Below are positions 16,739 to 25,375 of a DNA stretch of 41,524 nucleotides, piece by piece. Each line of letters begins with the position of its first letter. Within the stretch, counting starts at the first letter, position 1. The notes beneath the pieces were generated by a model. That model was not told where the DNA came from. It worked only from the letters and a program-made list of their open reading frames with translations, and made no database searches. Made by a program: the position numbers and the translations under genes. This DNA comes from Candidatus Krumholzibacteriia bacterium (GTDB taxonomy: Bacteria > Krumholzibacteriota > Krumholzibacteriia > LZORAL124-64-63): positions 1 through 41,524 of the forward strand of contig JANTFX010000014.1 in NCBI GenBank assembly GCA_024763215.1, in the 5' to 3' direction.

Positions 16739-16754
16739 CCCCCTGAACAGGGGG
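16739..16754. promoter_or_regulatory. Perfect GC palindrome in the leader of the TPR gene
   Basis: CCCCCTG-AA-CAGGGGG is a perfect 7-bp inverted repeat with a 2-nt centre. It lies 57 bases upstream of the GTG start and 10 bases downstream of the candidate -10. It could be a repressor site or a 5' stabilising hairpin. The repeat is seen; the role is inferred. Confidence 0.45.
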
Positions 16755-16763
16755 ATCTGCCTA

Positions 16764-16793
16764 AAACTAATCACCGTTGCCCTGGCTTGTCAA
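16764..16793 (-). promoter_or_regulatory. Candidate promoter of the TPR gene
   Basis: On the minus strand a perfect TTGACA (16788-16793) is followed after 18 bp by TAGTTT (16764-16769), a poor -10. The stretch is AT-rich relative to the neighbourhood and lies just downstream of the xdhC stop in the same direction. Confidence 0.45.
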
Positions 16794-16828
16794 TGCGACG
16801 CCGGTTCCCCGGCCTTTCCTCTGGTTGT

Positions 16829-17734
16829 TCAATCAACAAGATCCGCAGAAGTTCCGCCTCGCCGGCGGTGCAGGCGCAAACCCAGGGCCTCACCCCGGCC
16901 GTCCCGCAGATAGGGGCGGCCGTTGAGCACAGCCAGGGCCTCGGCCAGAACGGCCAGGGCGATCCCGCCCGGCGAGCCGTCCCCCACATCCAGGCCCACC
17001 GGCATCTGCGCTTCGGCCAGACGGGCCAGCCGCGCGTCCTGGCCCGCCAGCCGCCGGCGTATCTGGGCCACCTTGCGCGCGCTGCCCAGCAGGCCCAGGA
17101 AGCCGAAGCGGGCCTGCGACCTCTCCTCCGCTTCCAGGACGGCCTGTAGGTACGCAAAATCGGCCTCATGGTCGGGCCCGGCGATGAAAACGGCAGCCCC
17201 GGGGTCGGCTTCAAGCTGGTCCGCGAGTTCGGCCACCGGCAAGATGAGGGTCCGCGCCCCGATCCCCTCCCCGGCCGCGGACAACAGTTCTGGGCGATCA
17301 TCGACCAGGGTGAACAGGAAGGGGAGCTGCCGGCCCATGGCCACCAGGGCCCGGCCCACATGGCCTGCCCCCAGGACCCAGAACGGGAAACCGTGCCGCA
17401 GGGATTCCAGGAACACCGTGACCCGGCCGCCGCAGGCCTCGGGACCGCCCTCGGGGGCGATGTCCAGCAGACGGGTTCCCCCCCGCCCCAGAAGCTCCCT
17501 GGCGGCGGTGATGGCCCGGGCCTCGACCGCCCCGCCGCCAACGGTGCCGGTGACCTGTCCGTCGCCGTGCAGGATCAGCTTGGCCCCGACCAGACCGGGC
17601 CCTGTGCCCTCGATCGCCACCACCGTGGCCAGCACACCGGGCTCCTGCTCGGTCGCCATCTCGCCCCAGAGGCGGGTGACTCCTCCGGGCCCGTCCTCGG
17701 GCGCGAAATCCCTACCCTTGCACATCGTCCTCAT
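16829..17734 (-). CDS. xdhC: XdhC/CoxI-family molybdenum hydroxylase maturation factor
   Basis: The 301-residue product has the two XdhC halves. The N-terminal half (about 20-110) carries VLATVVAIEGTGPGLVGAKLIL and GTVGGGAVEARA. The C-terminal Rossmann half carries PFWVLGAGHVGRALVAMG (about 140-157), GPDHEADFAYLQAVL and FGFLGLLGSARK. XdhC proteins bind molybdenum cofactor, promote its sulfuration and insert it into xanthine dehydrogenase-type enzymes. The ATG at 17734 is taken, with GGGAAGGG upstream though very close; an ATG at 17725 with GAGG upstream is equally possible. Either start overlaps the MocA-like gene by 14-23 nt. No xanthine dehydrogenase gene is in the window. Confidence 0.87.
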   Translation of the reverse strand: MRTMCKGRDFAPEDGPGGVTRLWGEMATEQEPGVLATVVAIEGTGPGLVGAKLILHGDGQVTGTVGGGAVEARAITAARELLGRGGTRLLDIAPEGGPEACGGRVTVFLESLRHGFPFWVLGAGHVGRALVAMGRQLPFLFTLVDDRPELLSAAGEGIGARTLILPVAELADQLEADPGAAVFIAGPDHEADFAYLQAVLEAEERSQARFGFLGLLGSARKVAQIRRRLAGQDARLARLAEAQMPVGLDVGDGSPGGIALAVLAEALAVLNGRPYLRDGRGEALGLRLHRRRGGTSADLVD

Positions 17735-18377
17735 TCCCTTCCCACCTCGGGTCCAGATCCCGCGGGCTGTCGAAATCCCTGACCGTTCCCGGATCATCAC
17801 ACCTGCACGTCATCACCGGCAGCGAACCTTCTGCGGCCTGCTGCCCGGCGATGACATCCCGAAAAGGACCCGAAAGTGCCCGGGAACCGGGGGCGAGCCC
17901 CCGCAGCCAGGAAACGGGTATGACCACCGGATGCCCCGGCTGTCCGCCAAATTCGGGCCGCACCAGCGCCTCGGGCCGTTCCGTGCTCAGCGCCAGCAGG
18001 CGGTCCAGGGTCCCGGGGGCAACCTGGGGCATATCCACCGGATGAGCCCAGACATGGGAGACGGGCTCCCTGGCCTTGAACCCGTGCCATCCTTCCCACA
18101 CCGACAGGGCGGTTTCCCCACCTGAGGGGTGGCCCAGGACGGTGACCTGCGCCATCCCCTCCAGGGCCCTACGGTATTCCTCTGCCAGGATCTCCAGGGT
18201 CACCACGACCACCGGAGCCCGCCCCCGATACAGGTCCGCGATGATCCGGACCAGGGGCTGGTCCCCTCCGGGCAGGCTCAAAAGCCCCTTGGGACGTCCC
18301 ATGCGCCGCGACGCACCCCGGGCCAGGATCACCGTCAGGTCGTGCCGAAAGGATCCGGTCCCCGGCGCCGCGATCAC
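17712..18377 (-). CDS. MobA/MocA-like molybdenum cofactor nucleotidylyltransferase
   Basis: The 221-residue protein has the nucleotidyltransferase signature LARGASRRMGRPKGLLSL (about 18-35), a metal-binding HPVDMPQV (about 112-119) and EFGGQPGHPVVIP. MocA attaches CMP to molybdopterin for xanthine dehydrogenase-type enzymes; MobA attaches GMP. Position between YqeC-like and XdhC-like genes favours the MocA role. The usual LAAG reads LARG here, a small deviation in the first loop. The GTG start overlaps the upstream stop as GTGA (18374-18377). Confidence 0.85.
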   Translation of the reverse strand: MIAAPGTGSFRHDLTVILARGASRRMGRPKGLLSLPGGDQPLVRIIADLYRGRAPVVVVTLEILAEEYRRALEGMAQVTVLGHPSGGETALSVWEGWHGFKAREPVSHVWAHPVDMPQVAPGTLDRLLALSTERPEALVRPEFGGQPGHPVVIPVSWLRGLAPGSRALSGPFRDVIAGQQAAEGSLPVMTCRCDDPGTVRDFDSPRDLDPRWEGNEDDVQG

Positions 18378-19141
18378 GGTTCCCCTTCGCCTGCGGCGGT
18401 GCGGAAGGCGGTTCTCAGTTGCATCCCGTCTTCGCCCCGGCTGCAGAACATGACCAAAGGCAACCGCGGATGGCCCATGGCCCTGCCGACGAAACCGAAC
18501 AGCCCGATGCTGTCGGCAACCTCCTCCAGACCGGTGATGCCCAGGACGGCCGGAATATCCGCGGGGACCTGGTCGAGGTATCCGCCCTCCCCCAGCAGCA
18601 GGTCGTCCATGTGCTCCCAGAGCAGCAGTTCATGCCCGGCCAGGGCGGCCGCGGTCCGGGGGCGGGCCCCGGGCGACCCCAGCCCCTCGAGGACCTCACC
18701 GGCGGGCGCACCCACCGCCTGCCCGCCCATCAGGACCAGGGACAGCGAAGCCAGGCGGGGCCAGGGCTCGGGGTCGTGCCGGTAGAGTTTCAGGGGCCGG
18801 GCCGTCGGCGCATCGGCCACGCAGAGGACGATGCCCTGGTCGTGAGCGGCCACCAGCTCATCGACCTTATCGGGGGTCAGACCCCGGTCGGGATCGCCCA
18901 TGATCTGCACGGCGTCGGTGGCCTTCAAGGAACCGGCGTCGCTTCCGGGGATCCGGGTGAAACCGGGCACCGCCTCCATCCCCACCGTCCCCGTAAGGAC
19001 AACAGGCAGCCCCAGCCGCCGGTAGAATCCAGCCAGTTCGCAGCTGAGGCCGGCCAGATCCCCCGTGCCCGTCAGCACCAGGAGGTGGCCGCCGCTGCGG
19101 GGCAGGAAGTCCTCGGCGTGTTCCAGAAAAGCGTAATCCAT
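18374..19141 (-). CDS. yqeC: YqeC-like selenium-dependent molybdenum hydroxylase accessory protein with altered P-loop
   Basis: The 255-residue product aligns by eye with the YqeC family. It has an N-terminal P-loop-like segment followed by RRLGLPVVLTGTVGM, GLTPDKVDELVAA, VLCVADAPTARPLKLYRHDPEPWP (the counterpart of the usual EADGAR..PLKAP..HEPVIP block) and VLMGGQAVGAP. The nucleotide-binding loop, normally GAGGKTT, reads GTGDLAG at about residues 25-31, so the lysine and threonine are missing. YqeC is linked genetically to selenium-dependent hydroxylases and its chemistry is unknown. The ATG at 19141 is chosen because the open frame upstream lies inside the glycosyltransferase gene. It is followed by the MocA- and XdhC-like genes, a typical order. 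Confidence 0.75.
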   Translation of the reverse strand: MDYAFLEHAEDFLPRSGGHLLVLTGTGDLAGLSCELAGFYRRLGLPVVLTGTVGMEAVPGFTRIPGSDAGSLKATDAVQIMGDPDRGLTPDKVDELVAAHDQGIVLCVADAPTARPLKLYRHDPEPWPRLASLSLVLMGGQAVGAPAGEVLEGLGSPGARPRTAAALAGHELLLWEHMDDLLLGEGGYLDQVPADIPAVLGITGLEEVADSIGLFGFVGRAMGHPRLPLVMFCSRGEDGMQLRTAFRTAAGEGEP

Positions 19142-19151
19142 GCCTACCCGC

Positions 19152-20285
19152 CTACGTTGTCTGTCCCAGGAGGCCCTCGTACCAGCGGCGCAGGCTGGCG
19201 ACCATCCGTCTCCGCGTGAACCGGTCAAGGTAGCGCTCCTTGCCCGCGGCGCCCAGGGCCCGGGCCAGACCGGCATCGTCCTGAAGCCGGGAAAGGGCAT
19301 GAGCCAGAGCGTCCACATCACCCGGAGGAACCACCAGGGCCGTCCGGCCCGCACGGCCCACCTCAGCGACCCCGGTGGGCAGGTCCGAAACGATCACCGC
19401 CGTCCCTGCGGCCATGGCTTCGAGCTGGACCAGCCCGAAGGTTTCGGACGCATCCAGGCTCGGCAGCACCAGGGCCCGCGCCCGTGACAGCAGCAGGCTC
19501 CTTTCACGGTCGCTCAGACGCCCTTGGAACCGGACCCTTCCGGACAGCTCCAGGCCGCGGGCCAGATCGCGCAAGGACCCTTCCCTGGGTCCGGTGCCCA
19601 CGATGTCCAGTTCCGCCTGCGGCACCCGGGCCACAGCCCGCAGGAGCACATCCACACCCTTGTAGTCCACGAGGCGCCCCACGAAGAGGAACGGGCCGTC
19701 TGCGGTCCCTGAACCGGCCACAGGTTCGGGCGGATCGATCCCGAAGGGGATGACGCCAACCCTGGATTCCAGCCCCGCCAGTTCCCGCGACATCCCGGCC
19801 AGACTCCGCGAGGATACGCAGATCCCGGCGGCCCTCTGGAGGCAGGCCCTGACCACGGGCCGCAGCAGAACCTTCCCCACCTTCTGCCTCTGCATGTCCG
19901 CGTGGTGCCAGATGGCGAGGGTGGGCTCCGGACCGCTGCGCATCCCCCGGAAGGCGAGCCAGGCTGCGGCGGCCAGGGGGTTCGGCAGGTGCAGGTGGAC
20001 CACATCGGGCCTGAATTCCCACGTGGTCCGCCGCAAGGCATGCACGAGATCCCAGGTCAACGGCTGGGAAAACCAGTTCCCGGGGCAGGCGGTCAAGTAC
20101 AGGCGCCCGGTGTGGCCGGCGCCGGGAACCCGAAGCTCCATCCGGGAAGGGAGAGTGTCGCCGCCCGCGGCCAGGACCGCGACCTCGTCACCGCCTTGCA
20201 GCAGGCCCTCGGTGATGTTCCTCAGCACCGTCTCCATGCCGCCGGCATGGGGATGATAGTACTTGCCCACGTGAAGGATCCTCAT
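19152..20285 (-). CDS. GT4-family glycosyltransferase (GT-B fold)
   Basis: The 377-residue enzyme has the GT4 plan. The N-terminal domain carries ILHVGKYYHPHAGGMETVLRN, with the acceptor-side glycine loop, and VVHLHLPNPLAA. The C-terminal domain carries FLFVGRLVDYKGVDVLLRA, DIVGTGPREGSLRDLA, and the donor-site ETFGLVQLEAMAAGTAVIVSD with its E-x7-E pair. It retains the donor-sugar configuration and probably acts on a lipid or polysaccharide acceptor at the inner face of the membrane; sugar and acceptor cannot be read. The ATG at 20285 begins the protein at the first strand. It is first in the run leading to yqeC, mocA and xdhC, an unexpected partner for them; the gap to yqeC is only 10 bases. 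Confidence 0.9.
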   Translation of the reverse strand: MRILHVGKYYHPHAGGMETVLRNITEGLLQGGDEVAVLAAGGDTLPSRMELRVPGAGHTGRLYLTACPGNWFSQPLTWDLVHALRRTTWEFRPDVVHLHLPNPLAAAAWLAFRGMRSGPEPTLAIWHHADMQRQKVGKVLLRPVVRACLQRAAGICVSSRSLAGMSRELAGLESRVGVIPFGIDPPEPVAGSGTADGPFLFVGRLVDYKGVDVLLRAVARVPQAELDIVGTGPREGSLRDLARGLELSGRVRFQGRLSDRERSLLLSRARALVLPSLDASETFGLVQLEAMAAGTAVIVSDLPTGVAEVGRAGRTALVVPPGDVDALAHALSRLQDDAGLARALGAAGKERYLDRFTRRRMVASLRRWYEGLLGQTT

Positions 20286-20338
20286 GACCAGATAGTAGTG
20301 CACCGCCGTCGCCCGGCAAGGAAATACAGGACCCGCCG

Positions 20339-20369
20339 CCTTGATGAATCAAGGCCGTGGTTGTATGCT
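20339..20369. promoter_or_regulatory. Palindrome with divergent candidate promoters (GT operon and cytidylate-kinase-like gene)
   Basis: CCTTGAT-GA-ATCAAGG (20339-20354) is a perfect 7-bp inverted repeat. It contains a -35-like hexamer on each strand. On the plus strand TTGATG (20341-20346), 17 bp, TATGCT (20364-20369) points toward the gene at 20645. On the minus strand TTGATT (complement of 20347-20352), 18 bp, TGTATT (complement of 20323-20328) points toward the glycosyltransferase. The placement is that of an operator, but the promoters are moderate matches. Confidence 0.4.
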
Positions 20370-20452
20370 CATGATGTCGTCCGCGGCGGGGCTGCCTCTC
20401 CTGTCTGCGGTCCGGACAAGCTGCGGGCCCGTCGCATGTCACCTGAGCTTAG

Positions 20453-20630
20453 TCCGGAATATTCATGAAGGAGCGTAGCGAGAATGAGGAAACAGACGAC
20501 CATGAAAGGAGCTCGCATGGATTTGCGAGGGAGGCGTACCCGGTGCGGTACGTTGACCGAGCAAATCCGAGAACACCTTTCCTGGTCGTCTGTTAACCAT
20601 CCGCAGTAGCTCATTCATGAGTAATCCGGG
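20453..20630. mobile_element. 178-bp MITE-like structured insertion with terminal inverted repeats
   Basis: The element has imperfect terminal inverted repeats, CCGGAATATTCATGAA (20454-20469) against TTCATGAGTAATCCGG (20614-20629), 14 of 16 matching. It is flanked by a 4-bp direct repeat, TTAG, at 20449-20452 and 20631-20634. Inside are nested arms: 20491-20509 with 20576-20594 (18 of 19 matching), 20519-20526 with 20561-20568 (8 of 8), and an apical CGTACC/GGTACG hairpin (20535-20552, 6-nt loop). It has no coding capacity. This is the structure of a non-autonomous transposon or a palindromic repeat unit. Family assignment is not possible from one copy; a 4-bp target duplication is compatible with several IS families. 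It lies in the probable 5' leader of the gene at 20645, whose ribosome site begins right after the right TTAG. Confidence 0.6.
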
Positions 20631-20644
20631 TTAGGGGGTCGATC

Positions 20645-21358
20645 ATGACCATGCCCCTGACCGAAAAGCTGATCCTGCGCCAGATCAACCACTGGAACCG
20701 CATGCGTGAATTCCTGGCCAGGCCCGGAGCCGAACCCCTGCTGCCGAGACGCCCGGTCATCACCGTTTCCCGCCAGGCCGGCAGCGGCGGCAGGGCCCTG
20801 GCCGAGAGCCTCGCCGAAGCCCTCGAACTCCAGCTGCACGGCAAATCCCTGGTCGAACGCATCGCCCGGGACGCCGACCTCGAAACGGATCTGATCGCCC
20901 GTCTGGACGAGCAGACCGTCAGCCAGGCCACCCTGTGGGTCGAGGGGGTCCTCAAGCGGAAGATCTTCCTGCGCACCAACTACCACGTCGCCCTGGTGAA
21001 GGTCATCACCCACCTTGCCGCGCAGGGAGGGGCGGTCTTCCTGGGCCGGGGCGCGGAGCTGATCCTGGGCGACAAGGCCGACCTGCGCGTCAGGGTTGTG
21101 GGTTCGGCTCAGACCAGACTCGCCAACCTCATGCAGTGGACGGGTCTGAGCAGGCCGGAAGCGCGGGCCCTGCTGCATGAGACCGACCACCGGCGCGACG
21201 AGTTCATCCGGAACCTGTTCAAGGTCGAGCCCGGTGATCCTGTCCACTACGACCTGGTGCTCAACGCGGACCGCTTGACCCCGCAGAGGATGACCGAGGT
21301 CGCCCTGGACACCCTGCTGCAGACGACCGAGGCCTCCGAACCCGCCGGCCAGCCCTGA
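20645..21358 (+). CDS. Cytidylate-kinase-like family protein
   Basis: The 237-residue product matches the Cytidylate_kin_2 family rather than canonical Cmk. The loop reads ITVSRQAGSGGRALAESLAEAL (from about residue 39), the family's GSGGR form of the P-loop, and it continues with VFLGRGAELIL, RVRVVGSAQTRLANLM and HYDLVLNADRLTP. Canonical CMP kinase phosphorylates CMP and dCMP; the activity of this family is not firmly known. The ATG at 20645 has GGGGG 6 nt upstream. The leader probably includes the 178-bp structured insertion. It is single, and the only terminator nearby (21368-21401) is oriented for groEL, though its stem could also stop this transcript. Confidence 0.82.
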   Translation: MTMPLTEKLILRQINHWNRMREFLARPGAEPLLPRRPVITVSRQAGSGGRALAESLAEALELQLHGKSLVERIARDADLETDLIARLDEQTVSQATLWVEGVLKRKIFLRTNYHVALVKVITHLAAQGGAVFLGRGAELILGDKADLRVRVVGSAQTRLANLMQWTGLSRPEARALLHETDHRRDEFIRNLFKVEPGDPVHYDLVLNADRLTPQRMTEVALDTLLQTTEASEPAGQP

Positions 21359-21367
21359 CCGGGCATG

Positions 21368-21401
21368 AAAAAGCCCCCTCCCGCCTCAGCGGAAGGGGGC
21401 T
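21368..21401 (-). terminator. Terminator of groESL (possibly bidirectional)
   Basis: A 13-bp stem with one mismatch (21372-21384 with 21389-21401, loop CTCA) is followed on the minus strand by five T (complement of 21368-21372). It lies 37 bases past the groEL stop. On the plus strand the T-run is absent, so it is best read as the groEL terminator. Confidence 0.88.
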
Positions 21402-21438
21402 CGTTGCGGATGCTTGCGCACCGCGGCCGGCAGCGGAA

Positions 21439-23103
<1,665 letters not shown>

Positions 23104-23164
23104 TCAGGCGCCGCCCACCGGGGCGACGCGGGATTGAGGCAACAGGTTCACTTTACGAACAGGC

Positions 23165-23455
23165 TCAGTCCAGGATGGCCAGGACGTCGCTCTCGCGCAG
23201 AATGAGGTAATCCTCACCGTCGACGTTGACCTCGGTGCCGGCATACTTGCCGTACAGCACGATGTCACCCTTCTTCACCTCGGGGGCGACCCGCTCACCG
23301 CTGTCGCTGATTTGACCCGGACCCACGGCGATGATCTTGCCCTGCTGGGGCTTTTCCTTGGCGGTGTCGGGGATGATGATCCCGCCCTTCATGGTTTCCT
23401 TTTCCATGGGGGCCACGACGACCCGGTCAGCCAGGGGCTTCAACTTGATAGCCAT
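23165..23455 (-). CDS. groES: 10-kDa co-chaperonin GroES
   Basis: The 96-residue product is a standard Gro[20 protein letters not shown] at the start, the mobile-loop region [37 protein letters not shown] and the closing [13 protein letters not shown]. It forms the seven-fold lid on GroEL. The ATG at 23455 has GGAGG 7 nt upstream. The leader of about 75 nt carries a CIRCE-like inverted repeat close to the predicted transcription start, so HrcA-type heat-shock repression is likely; hrcA itself is not in the window. Confidence 0.98.
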   Translation of the reverse strand: MAIKLKPLADRVVVAPMEKETMKGGIIIPDTAKEKPQQGKIIAVGPGQISDSGERVAPEVKKGDIVLYGKYAGTEVNVDGEDYLILRESDVLAILD

Positions 23456-23500
23456 GCCAGCTCCTCCCTTGATCAGATTTACGAACTATTAGGGACCCAT

Positions 23501-23527
23501 CTAGCAGTCCCTATCGACGACTGCTAA
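23501..23527. promoter_or_regulatory. Variant CIRCE operator (HrcA site) of groESL
   Basis: In the direction of groES the site reads TTAGCAGTC-N9-GACTGCTAG. The consensus is TTAGCACTC-N9-GAGTGCTAA. The 9-nt spacer is exact, the first half differs at one base (C to G at position 7), and the second half carries the compensating change, so pairing is preserved. It begins just after the -10 element, as in known HrcA-controlled operons. Confidence 0.82.
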
Positions 23528-23536
23528 TCGCTGGCC

Positions 23537-23564
23537 AATATACCGGCACAAGCAGGGGTCGCAA
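23537..23564 (-). promoter_or_regulatory. Sigma70-type promoter of groESL
   Basis: On the minus strand TTGCGA (23559-23564) is separated by 16 bp from TATATT (23537-23542). Transcription would begin at about 23530, right at the edge of the CIRCE-like repeat, which explains how HrcA would block it. Confidence 0.7.
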
Positions 23565-23652
23565 GGGATATCAGACTCTTTTTCGGAAAAAATGAATTAG
23601 AAACCGGAGACTGCCATTTTGGCAGTCAGGTCGGGAAACTTTGCGCCGTGCA

Positions 23653-24450
23653 TTACCGGTGGTGCTGGCTAAGGTATAGCCAGGCCGCGCCGCGGAGGGT
23701 CCAGAAGGGGTCCGCGGTCCGGTCCTCCGCCAATAGATAATGGCCCAGGCCCCCGGTCAGGATCACCGGGCGCGGCCCATAGGCTTCCAGCAGGGCGTTG
23801 ATGGTGCCGTCCACACCCCTGATGCCCGTATGCCAGGCCCCGGCAGCCATGGCCGCAGCGGTATCATCCCCCACCGCCACCGGGCAAGGCCCGAAAGGCA
23901 CCGGCTCCAGGCGTGCCGCGTACTCTCCGAGCTTGGCAGCGGAAAAGGCCATCCCCGGGGCGATCATCCCCCCCCGGAACACCCCGCCGTCCATCAGGTC
24001 GAAGGTCGTGGCCGTGCCCGCGTCCACCACCAGGGCGTCGTCCAGCCCCCAGGCCCGCACCATGGCCATGTTCACCAGCCGGTCCGGGCCGACCCGGGCC
24101 GGGTCCCGCACCCCCCACCCGAAGGGAACTTCCAGGTCGTGGTCGATGACGACGGCCTGCGGCAGGGCTTCCACGATCTGCGCGGTGATTTCGGGCACCA
24201 CCGACACCAGCACCAGGGCGGTCGCATCCAGTTCCTGGCACGCGTCACGCAACATGCCCACCGGCCCACGCGGGTCCGCCCCGTGCTCCACCTCCAGGAC
24301 CATCGGCAGGTCCGGCAAGGTTCCGCGGCCTTGCGCCCAGGACGCCCCGGCACAGGGCAGGTGGACGCCCTCCTCGCACACGGCCAGCTTCAACCTCGAG
24401 TTGCCGGCATCGACCACGGCCAGGCGACGGTTGCTCACGTTAGCAGCCAT
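23653..24450 (-). CDS. coaX: Type III pantothenate kinase
   Basis: CoaX phosphorylates pantothenate, the first step of CoA synthesis. The 265-residue product shows the ASKHA-fold landmarks: LAVVDAGNSRLKLAV (about 9-23), GPDRLVNMAMVRA, LVVDAGTATTFDLM (about 141-154), GGMIAPGM and ILTGGLGHYL. The family needs a monovalent cation and is not inhibited by CoA. The ATG at 24450 has AAGGAG 7 nt upstream, inside the end of birA. It is the last gene of the valS-coaX run. A hairpin 24-44 bases past the stop (GACTGCC/GGCAGTC, 23609-23627) lacks a T-run, so termination is uncertain. It joins panB and panC of this window in one pathway. Confidence 0.95.
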   Translation of the reverse strand: MAANVSNRRLAVVDAGNSRLKLAVCEEGVHLPCAGASWAQGRGTLPDLPMVLEVEHGADPRGPVGMLRDACQELDATALVLVSVVPEITAQIVEALPQAVVIDHDLEVPFGWGVRDPARVGPDRLVNMAMVRAWGLDDALVVDAGTATTFDLMDGGVFRGGMIAPGMAFSAAKLGEYAARLEPVPFGPCPVAVGDDTAAAMAAGAWHTGIRGVDGTINALLEAYGPRPVILTGGLGHYLLAEDRTADPFWTLRGAAWLYLSQHHR

Positions 24451-24454
24451 GATC

Positions 24455-25375
24455 CTACTCCTTGTCCCTGGAGCCGCTTACGGGGGGAAGGAGATGGACA
24501 TCCCCCACCTGGATCGGGACCACCTCGCCGGAGGCGGTCTCCAGTTTCAAGGCACCGGCCTCGTCCACACCCACGGCGCGCCCGCTATAGACCCGATTGA
24601 TGGACTGCACCTGCACCGTCTGCCCCAGCAGGCAATCGAGGTGGCTGAGGCTCTCCCGGTAAGGCGCCCACCCCTCCTGTTCGAAACGGTCCAGCTCGTT
24701 CTCGACCTTCTCCAGCAGGGCCCCGGCCGGCACCGCCGGACGCACATCCCGCCCGGTTTCGGCGAACACGCTGGTCGCGGTATCCTGCAGGGGGGCGGGA
24801 AACGCACCCGGCCGCGTGTGGAGGTTGAGCCCGAGCCCGCCCACGGTCAGGGATTTCTCCGCGGTCACCTCGCGCTGGAGCAGGATGCCCCCCAGCTTGC
24901 GCCCTCCGACCACGATGTCGTTGGGCCATTTCAGGCGCGCATCCACCTGCAACGTCTCCCGCAGCATGGTGACGGTCATCAATCCCAGCCAGACCGAAAA
25001 CCCGCGGGCCAGGCTGACCCGGTGCGGAGGGATCACCACCGACATGTTCAACCCTCCGCAATCGGTCCACCGGCGCCCCTGCCGGCCGTGCCCCGCGGTC
25101 TGCCTTCTGGCAACCACCAGCGCGCCCGGACCCGCATCCGCCACCGGAGGCAGCTCCGCCACTTCCTTCGCACGCCAGCCCCAACCGTCCCAGACGCACA
25201 ACCGGCCCCTGGCCGCCGGCCCCTGGCCGCGCAGGAAGTCGTTGGTGCTGCCCACCTCGTCCAGCAGGTACAGGCGCCCTCCCTCGCGCAGGAAACGCTC
25301 CCCGGGGGTGAACGAGGCCAGCCCGAACCAGTCCCGATGGACGCCCGGCCGCCTCCTGCCAAGGCGCCTGATCAC
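24455..25375 (-). CDS. birA: Biotin--[acetyl-CoA-carboxylase] ligase, without DNA-binding domain
   Basis: BirA activates biotin as biotinyl-AMP and attaches it to the carrier protein of biotin enzymes. The 306-residue product has DEVGSTNDFLR, the biotinyl-AMP loop HGRQGRRW, KWPNDIVVGGRKLGGILLQ and the C-terminal SH3-like domain (SGRAVGVDEAGALKLETASGEV). Only about 35 residues precede the catalytic core, so there is no helix-turn-helix and no repressor role is expected. An insertion-like stretch (about 62-85, rich in Trp, Gly and Ala) lies before GALVVARRQTAGHG. The GTG start overlaps the nadC stop as GTGA (25372-25375). Confidence 0.93.
   Translation of the reverse strand: MIRRLGRRRPGVHRDWFGLASFTPGERFLREGGRLYLLDEVGSTNDFLRGQGPAARGRLCVWDGWGWRAKEVAELPPVADAGPGALVVARRQTAGHGRQGRRWTDCGGLNMSVVIPPHRVSLARGFSVWLGLMTVTMLRETLQVDARLKWPNDIVVGGRKLGGILLQREVTAEKSLTVGGLGLNLHTRPGAFPAPLQDTATSVFAETGRDVRPAVPAGALLEKVENELDRFEQEGWAPYRESLSHLDCLLGQTVQVQSINRVYSGRAVGVDEAGALKLETASGEVVPIQVGDVHLLPPVSGSRDKE

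Noticed and set aside
23609-23627. Hairpin GACTGCC/GGCAGTC after coaX
   Set aside because: Perfect 7-bp arms but no adjacent T-run on either strand. It shares GACTGC with the CIRCE arm, though spacing is 5 instead of 9, so it was called neither operator nor terminator.
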